IMG/VR virus record: IMGVR_UViG_3300028558_000094
Location: 1-24,311 of that record
Strand: one strand, 5' to 3'
From: a virus
DNA length: 24,311 nt
Made by a program: the position numbers and the translations under genes. The notes beneath the pieces were generated by a model. That model searched no databases. It worked only from the letters and a program-made list of their open reading frames with translations, and had not been told where the DNA came from. This document shows, one piece after another, positions 20,396 to 24,311 of the stretch; the stretch's first letter is position 1, and every line of letters begins with the position of its first letter.

Positions 20396-21249
20396 GCCGC
20401 GACCCCCGTGATCTGCGCAATCAGGCTTTCGTGCTCACGCCGGGCCGCAGCGTCGCCTTTGAACAGCCGATCGACCCATTGTTTGTCGGCTTGGAGCTCA
20501 GTGAGCCGAGCCTGCGCGCTGGCCTGCGTGGTCGGCACCGTGCCCTTGCCGTCGACGAAGGTGTCCTCGCTGGTGCCCGCGCCGATCTTGCGGAATATCT
20601 CCATCACCCGGGAGTAGCCCACCACGTTTTCGAGCGCGGTGATGTCTTCAGGGCTGACGCCGAGGCGCTTTGCCCCCTGCATCGCCGTGAGTTTGTTGAG
20701 GTCCTTGTTCGGCCCCCACGATTTGTCGAGTTCGGCCTTTTCGGTGTTGATCTTCGCCGTTTTCTCGGCTGCTTCCGCCGCGTCCGCGCCTTCCATGAAT
20801 TTCACGACCGACTGAGCAAAGGCCGTCGCAGCATCCTTCGGGAGATGGTTCGCAAAGGCCGTCTGGCGGATCGTGTCGGCGAATGCATCGTCGATCGCAG
20901 TACCGTCCGCAAACTTCACAGCGGACAAGTCGTAGCCCTTCGGGTCGTTCGGCTTCCCGAGGCGCTGATAGACGCTGTTCCATCCGGCTTCGTCCTTCGC
21001 ATCCTTGGGGAGCCGGATCAGTTGCTCCGGCGGCACGCCGACGAACTTCTGCGCCTCGCGCGCGGCCTTCGTGGCTTCGAGCGCGATGGTCACCGGGTCG
21101 TCGGCCTTCCACGCCTTGTTCTGCCAGTAGCCGACCGTCTCGGCGTCCGCCTTGCCCTCGTACCAAGGCTTCGCAGCAGCGGCGGTGGCCGCAGCGGCGG
21201 CGCCCGGATCGGTGGTGGTCGTTGTGGTCGTGGTGTCTCCGTCAGCCAT
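20392..21249 (-). CDS. Head scaffolding protein, 285 aa
   Basis: It sits between portal and capsid genes, is acidic/Ala-rich and helical, and has a low-complexity N-terminus (eight Thr in a row, then AAAAATAAAA). Residues 28-100, KPWYEGKADAETVGYWQNKA, then AREAQKFVGVPPEQLIRLPK and WNSVYQRLGKPNDPKGYDLS, match a scaffold type I recall in phages of Alphaproteobacteria. The C-terminal helix (RLFKGDAAARREHESLIAQI) is the expected capsid-binding part. It acts inside the prohead and leaves before DNA packaging. The Thr run is encoded by an ACC/ACG/ACA series. It overlaps the Bbp19-like gene by 8 bases. Confidence 0.75.
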   Translation of the reverse strand: MADGDTTTTTTTTDPGAAAAATAAAAKPWYEGKADAETVGYWQNKAWKADDPVTIALEATKAAREAQKFVGVPPEQLIRLPKDAKDEAGWNSVYQRLGKPNDPKGYDLSAVKFADGTAIDDAFADTIRQTAFANHLPKDAATAFAQSVVKFMEGADAAEAAEKTAKINTEKAELDKSWGPNKDLNKLTAMQGAKRLGVSPEDITALENVVGYSRVMEIFRKIGAGTSEDTFVDGKGTVPTTQASAQARLTELQADKQWVDRLFKGDAAARREHESLIAQITGVAA

Positions 21250-21520
21250 CGTTCTCTCCTGGTTTGACGCGCGGCCTGCGCAGCGCGAGTTGAAGGATGT
21301 CGTCTTCGGTCAGGTGCACGAAGTTCTGGATACGCAGCCAGACGAGCCGCTTTCCTTCCTCCAGCGCGTGCATTCTGGCGTCGGCGCGGAAACACGGCTC
21401 GGCTGCGTTGGTGAACGGCGCAAGATCGGCGAGAACCGCCTGCCCTGCCGGCGAACCGAAACAGACGCGGTAAGCGCGCTGCAATTCCTCATTCGCGGCG
21501 GCCATTTCTTCGGGTGTCAT
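21242..21520 (-). CDS. Bbp19-like small head protein, 92 aa
   Basis: The layout ELQRAYRVCFGSPAGQAVLA (residues 12-31), then DLAPFTNAAEPCF, HALEEGKRLVWLRIQNFVHL, is that of the Bbp19-like family named after the Bordetella phage BPP-1 protein, which lies in head-gene clusters. The G-x-GQAVL and EG-(K/R)-R landmarks are in the expected order. Its function is not established; its place between portal and scaffold suggests a head-assembly helper. It overlaps the portal stop as ATGA. Length is as expected for the family. Confidence 0.7.
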   Translation of the reverse strand: MTPEEMAAANEELQRAYRVCFGSPAGQAVLADLAPFTNAAEPCFRADARMHALEEGKRLVWLRIQNFVHLTEDDILQLALRRPRVKPGENDG

Positions 21521-23271
21521 TGCGGAGCGCCTTGCTGCGGACCCCCGACGCCTTGCTGCGGCCCGATGCCGGGCTGGTTCTTCTGCACCGTGGCCTGCGC
21601 TTTAAGCATCGCGGCCTGCGCCGGCATTGCTTGGATCTGAGCCTGCCGTGCCGCGGCCTTAGCGCGGTTCTGGCGCTTGACTGCGATCTTGCGCGGGTCC
21701 GCCATCCAGCTTTCCGGCACGCCCTGAATGTCGGCGATGTCGGGCAGCGCAGTATCGAAGTCGAACGGGTCGAGATACGAGGCGTCCTGCGTGATGTTGG
21801 CGATTTCCTTCGCCGTCTCCACCGTCCGCATGAAGCCGGCCGCCTCGCCCGCACGCTGCGTCTTCGCCAGCGGCGAGGTGTACTCGACGTGGTACTCGCC
21901 GCGCGCTTCGCGGAGCCGCGCCGGCATGGGAGGCAAGAGGTTCTGCGCCGCAAGCACGTCGAGTTCGCGGTCGATCATCTGGCCGAGGCCGGTCTGGAGC
22001 TTGCCCATCGTCGGGGCGATCAGGATGCCCTTCTGATTGACGATCTCCGTGACCTGCGTCGCGGTCAGCACCTTTTCTTCGAGGATCAGTTTGAACAGCG
22101 AGACAAGGAAAGCGTCGTCGATCAGCGACCGCTCCATGTCCATCATCTTCTCGTTGATCGCGATATTGCCGGTCGGCAGCACGTCGACGAGGCGCTTGCC
22201 GTCCTGCGACATGGCACCGGGGTTCATCGCGCCTGGCCGCAACGAGAAATTCGTCAGGCCATCGTCCGTCGTCAGCAACACCGGATCGGCGGCGCGGTGA
22301 CCCTGCTTCAAGAATGTCGTCTTCTGCGCGTTGAGCGTCTTCAGCGCCGGCAGGACCATCATCGCCGGGCCGCGCCCGTACACCTCGCCCGGCCCTTCGT
22401 CATAGCGAAATGCGGCGATCGGCAGAGAGCGATAGCCGCTCTCCGGCGCCATCAGGCACTGCCCCTCGATGGACACATAGTAAGAACCATATGGGAGGGC
22501 GCGCGCGTCGTAGCGGCGCGGGTCGTAGTCATCGCGCGGACGCACGCAATGCAGAAATTGATAGGGAAATTGGCTGTTCGTCGACAGTGCCGTGTGCAGG
22601 CCCGGCGGCAATCGATCCATGCCCCACTTCTGCGCGGCCTGCGCGGCGGTCAGCTTGAACCATCGAATGAAGCCGTCGATCTGCCCCTGGTGGTTTTCCC
22701 GCCAGTACATCTCGCCCATCGGCACGGCCTTGTAGCGAATGCCGCGCACGCCGCCGAATAGCCGCGTATCGAGCGCATCGACGAACATAGCGGCATTGCC
22801 GTAAGCCCCGACACCGCGCCAGTTGTTTTGATTTTGGCCGGTGAAGTTCGCGACCGCGGCATAGCGATATTTGAACAGCAGGTTCGTGGCCTGCTCGAAC
22901 CACAGCCGCGTCAGCCGATCCTTCATCACGTAGTCGTTGTCGGCGCGAAGCTGATGCCACTGCATGTTGCGCGGCGTCAGCATCGAGTCGCAGATCGCGG
23001 CAAACCGGTGGAGCGCCATCTGGCCCGACGAGTCGACCTGCTGCTGCGTTTTCTTCTGGCCCGGTGTGTTGTAGGCGCCATAGAAAAACGTGTTGCGCGA
23101 CGGCGGATCGATCAGCGCGGCCACCTCCTCCCACTGACCGGAGAAGCCGGAATTTCGCCACGAATACATCTGCGAGAACTCTTGCAGCACATCGCGCACG
23201 ATCTGCTGCTCGCGCTCCGGAATGACGCGCGGGACCGCGGCGTTGGCCGTGTATGGGTCAGTGGAGGACAA
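21517..23271 (-). CDS. Portal protein (T7-like head-tail connector), 584 aa
   Basis: The podovirus portal family is recognisable: WEEVAALIDPPSRNTFFYGA, then LHRFAAICDSMLTPRNMQWH, GAYGNAAMFVDALD, GEVYGRGPAMMVLPALKTLN, FSLRPGAMNPGAM and a Gln/Ala-rich helical C-terminus (crown) ending in QQGVGGPQQGAPQ. It forms the dodecameric DNA gate at one vertex. No ATG is available near the N-terminus; the first in-frame start with a ribosome binding site is TTG at 23271, 9 bases after GGAGG (GGAGGCGCGCCGCCTTG). The next Met is at residue 35, inside conserved sequence. The TTG start overlaps the upstream gene by 14 bases. Confidence 0.85.
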   Translation of the reverse strand: MSSTDPYTANAAVPRVIPEREQQIVRDVLQEFSQMYSWRNSGFSGQWEEVAALIDPPSRNTFFYGAYNTPGQKKTQQQVDSSGQMALHRFAAICDSMLTPRNMQWHQLRADNDYVMKDRLTRLWFEQATNLLFKYRYAAVANFTGQNQNNWRGVGAYGNAAMFVDALDTRLFGGVRGIRYKAVPMGEMYWRENHQGQIDGFIRWFKLTAAQAAQKWGMDRLPPGLHTALSTNSQFPYQFLHCVRPRDDYDPRRYDARALPYGSYYVSIEGQCLMAPESGYRSLPIAAFRYDEGPGEVYGRGPAMMVLPALKTLNAQKTTFLKQGHRAADPVLLTTDDGLTNFSLRPGAMNPGAMSQDGKRLVDVLPTGNIAINEKMMDMERSLIDDAFLVSLFKLILEEKVLTATQVTEIVNQKGILIAPTMGKLQTGLGQMIDRELDVLAAQNLLPPMPARLREARGEYHVEYTSPLAKTQRAGEAAGFMRTVETAKEIANITQDASYLDPFDFDTALPDIADIQGVPESWMADPRKIAVKRQNRAKAAARQAQIQAMPAQAAMLKAQATVQKNQPGIGPQQGVGGPQQGAPQ

Positions 23272-23722
23272 GGCGGCGCGCCTCCGGGTCGAGCGGGTTC
23301 ATCGTCGGGTCGATGCGGCGGTCGGCGACGATCCACTTCTGCGCGACGTTGAACATTTCGATGCGCTGGTCGTCGGGCAGCTTCAATTCGTCGGCGAGCC
23401 GGCGAAACTGGCCCTGCATGTCTGCGGTATGTTGAAAGATCGCGACGTTCTTTTCGATCTTGCCGGAGCGATTGACGATGTCGGCGACCACGGCGCCGGT
23501 CTTGTCGATCCGGCCGCATGTCGTCGGGAACGGCGGCGCGATGCTGGAGAAGCCCGGGAAGGCGACGCGCAGCAGCACCGGCATGGCGTCGTCGTAGGTG
23601 TGTGCGAGCATCGACAGCACGATCATGCCGATCGGCCTGCGGCGCGTGGCGATCAGCGCGCGGACCTGCCAGCCGTCGCGCAATTCCTGCGCGTGCTTGC
23701 GAACGGTGAGGTCATCCGGCAC
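23258..23722 (-). CDS. Phage head-region protein of unknown function, 154 aa
   Basis: The frame starts at GTG 23722, which overlaps the previous gene by 11 bases, and ends inside the portal start region. The product looks coding over its length: VRKHAQELRDGWQVRALIAT, then RRRPIGMIVLSMLAHTYDDA, PGFSSIAPPFPTTCGR and a helical, acidic second half with DELKLPDDQRIEMFNVAQKW. A later Met at residue 33 is an alternative start. It is located between terminase and portal, where packaging or head-assembly helpers occur. No family was recognised with confidence. No strong ribosome binding site is seen before the GTG. Confidence 0.6.
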   Translation of the reverse strand: MPDDLTVRKHAQELRDGWQVRALIATRRRPIGMIVLSMLAHTYDDAMPVLLRVAFPGFSSIAPPFPTTCGRIDKTGAVVADIVNRSGKIEKNVAIFQHTADMQGQFRRLADELKLPDDQRIEMFNVAQKWIVADRRIDPTMNPLDPEARRLVLH

Positions 23723-23912
23723 GGAACGAACCCAGGAGGTTCATCGCGGCCATACCCATCGTATTCGCGCCGGCCGAAGACGGGTCGGCCTGACCGCTCG
23801 CCTTCATGAGCCGCTTGCGGCGCTCCTCCTCGGTCTCGCCGACCTGGTTGGTAAGCGCGTTGCCGTCGCCCAACCCGAGATCGAGGGAGGCCGGTGAATA
23901 GGAGTTCGCCAT
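23712..23912 (-). CDS. Small phage protein between terminase and portal, 66 aa
   Basis: ATG 23912 (MANSYSPASLDLGLGDGNAL) is chosen because it starts after the gene-end repeat; the open frame upstream reads through the terminase end in another frame. The middle TEEERRKRLMKASGQADPSS is a charged helix followed by a Gly/Ala/Met C-terminus (GMAAMNLLGSFRAG). Small genes of this size and composition, with a TEEERRKR-like helix, occur between terminase and portal in podovirus-like phages. No Shine-Dalgarno sequence is visible upstream, which is unusual for this operon. Confidence 0.55.
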   Translation of the reverse strand: MANSYSPASLDLGLGDGNALTNQVGETEEERRKRLMKASGQADPSSAGANTMGMAAMNLLGSFRAG

Positions 23913-23939
23913 GCTGTGAAGGTGCGCAGACGGCGCGCG

Positions 23940-23957
23940 GGCAGCAACGCACTCAGG
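23940..23957 (-). repeat. Gene-end repeat, copy 4 (after terminase)
   Basis: CCTGAGTGCGTTGCTGCC on the coding strand, identical over 18 bases to copies 1 and 2. The TGA inside it is the stop codon of the terminase gene, and it lies in the 40-base gap before the 66-aa gene. Confidence 0.8.
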
Positions 23958-24311
23958 CGAGGTCGAAATCGACGTCCGCGGCCTGCCGGGGGCCGGCCTG
24001 CGTCGTGCCCCGGACGACGAAATTCGATGTCGTCTTGGCATGACGGATTGCCATGCAGAGCACCCGCGTTGCGCTCAGCAGGTCGTCGTCGATCTTGTTC
24101 ACAAGGCCGTTGACCCGGTGGTAGCCCTGATATTCGTCGAACCACTCAGAAAGGTGCGCCGCGACCCTGAGTTTGCCGAGGCCGAGGCGGTTTTCCATTT
24201 CGGTGATGCCGTCCTCGAAGCTGTAGCCGCCTTGTGGGAAAGTCGCGTGCGTCGGCAGCATGTTGAGACCGAGTTTCTTGTAGATCGCGGCGACCGTCTC
24301 CCCCGACATGA
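23953..24311 (-). CDS. terL: Large terminase subunit, C-terminal part (partial)
   Basis: The reading frame runs in from the right window edge, so the Met at 24309 is most likely internal. The landmarks IYKKLGLNMLPTHATFPQGG, then LRVAAHLSEWFDEYQGYHR and KIDDDLLSATRVLCMAIRHA are those of the C-terminal nuclease end of phage terminases, where the DDD-LLSATR segment supplies a conserved Asp near the third metal-binding position. The enzyme cuts concatemeric DNA and drives it through the portal into the prohead. The ATPase part and start lie outside the window. It ends in the TGA that opens repeat copy 4. A small-terminase gene would be expected to the right. Confidence 0.8.
   Translation of the reverse strand, partial: MSGETVAAIYKKLGLNMLPTHATFPQGGYSFEDGITEMENRLGLGKLRVAAHLSEWFDEYQGYHRVNGLVNKIDDDLLSATRVLCMAIRHAKTTSNFVVRGTTQAGPRQAADVDFDLA

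Noticed and set aside
1-24311. tRNA genes, CRISPR arrays, insertion sequences, integrase and attachment sites
   Set aside because: None was found by reading both strands; no cloverleaf pattern, regular spacer array, transposase or recombinase motif was seen.

Overview
The window is part of a tailed double-stranded DNA bacteriophage (or prophage) genome with a podovirus-type, short-tailed virion. A near-complete structural and lysis module fills the minus strand from 24311 down to 3156. It runs from the C-terminus of the large terminase through portal, scaffold, major capsid protein, T7 gp11/gp12-like tail proteins and internal (ejection) proteins to a holin / SAR endolysin / spanin lysis cassette. 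The sequence is GC-rich, and several proteins (scaffold, portal, Bbp19-like protein, capsid, the secreted DPDGRYA-type protein) recall phages and prophages of Alphaproteobacteria, especially Hyphomicrobiales. That host assignment is inference from remembered family likeness; no search was run. No integrase, repressor, polymerase, tRNA or CRISPR array was seen, so lytic versus temperate life style cannot be decided.

Left region (1-2460, plus strand): a train of eleven complete very small genes (27-101 aa) plus one partial gene at the window edge, most with strong GGAGG-type ribosome binding sites. Several encode zinc-ribbon-like or single-span membrane proteins. One gene (1699-1917) has its own extended -10 promoter and an intrinsic terminator, so it looks like a one-gene transcription unit. 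The train is followed by a class I SAM-dependent methyltransferase (2512-3159), whose stop codon overlaps that of the last minus-strand gene.

Lysis region (3156-5224, minus): two-span holin, GH24 endolysin with a signal-anchor-like N-terminus, inner-membrane spanin with an overlapping outer-membrane lipoprotein spanin, a 17-codon reading frame, a coiled-coil/membrane protein and a secreted Cys-containing protein.

Virion region (5270-24311, minus): ejection proteins of 1159, 569 and 199 aa; a 1077-aa gp12-like tail protein and a 426-aa gp11-like tail adaptor, both carrying CBM5/12-like carbohydrate-binding modules; a LamG-like lectin with an unusual 18-residue Cys-phased repeat tail; six small structural or unknown genes; the major capsid protein; scaffold, Bbp19-like protein, portal, two small genes and the terminase end. 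Genes are packed tightly, mostly with ATGA, TAATG or TGA-C-ATG junctions, so translational coupling is likely throughout.

The most unusual signals are: an exact 15-base repeat (TGAGTGCGTTGCTGC on the coding strand) found only at four gene ends in the late operon, upstream of the lysis cassette, a tail-block gene, the capsid gene and the gene after terminase; a direct-repeat leader upstream of the capsid gene; the 18-residue repeats of the lectin protein; and the sugar-binding modules inserted in tail-tube proteins. Together the last two suggest glycan binding without a conventional tail fibre in this window.
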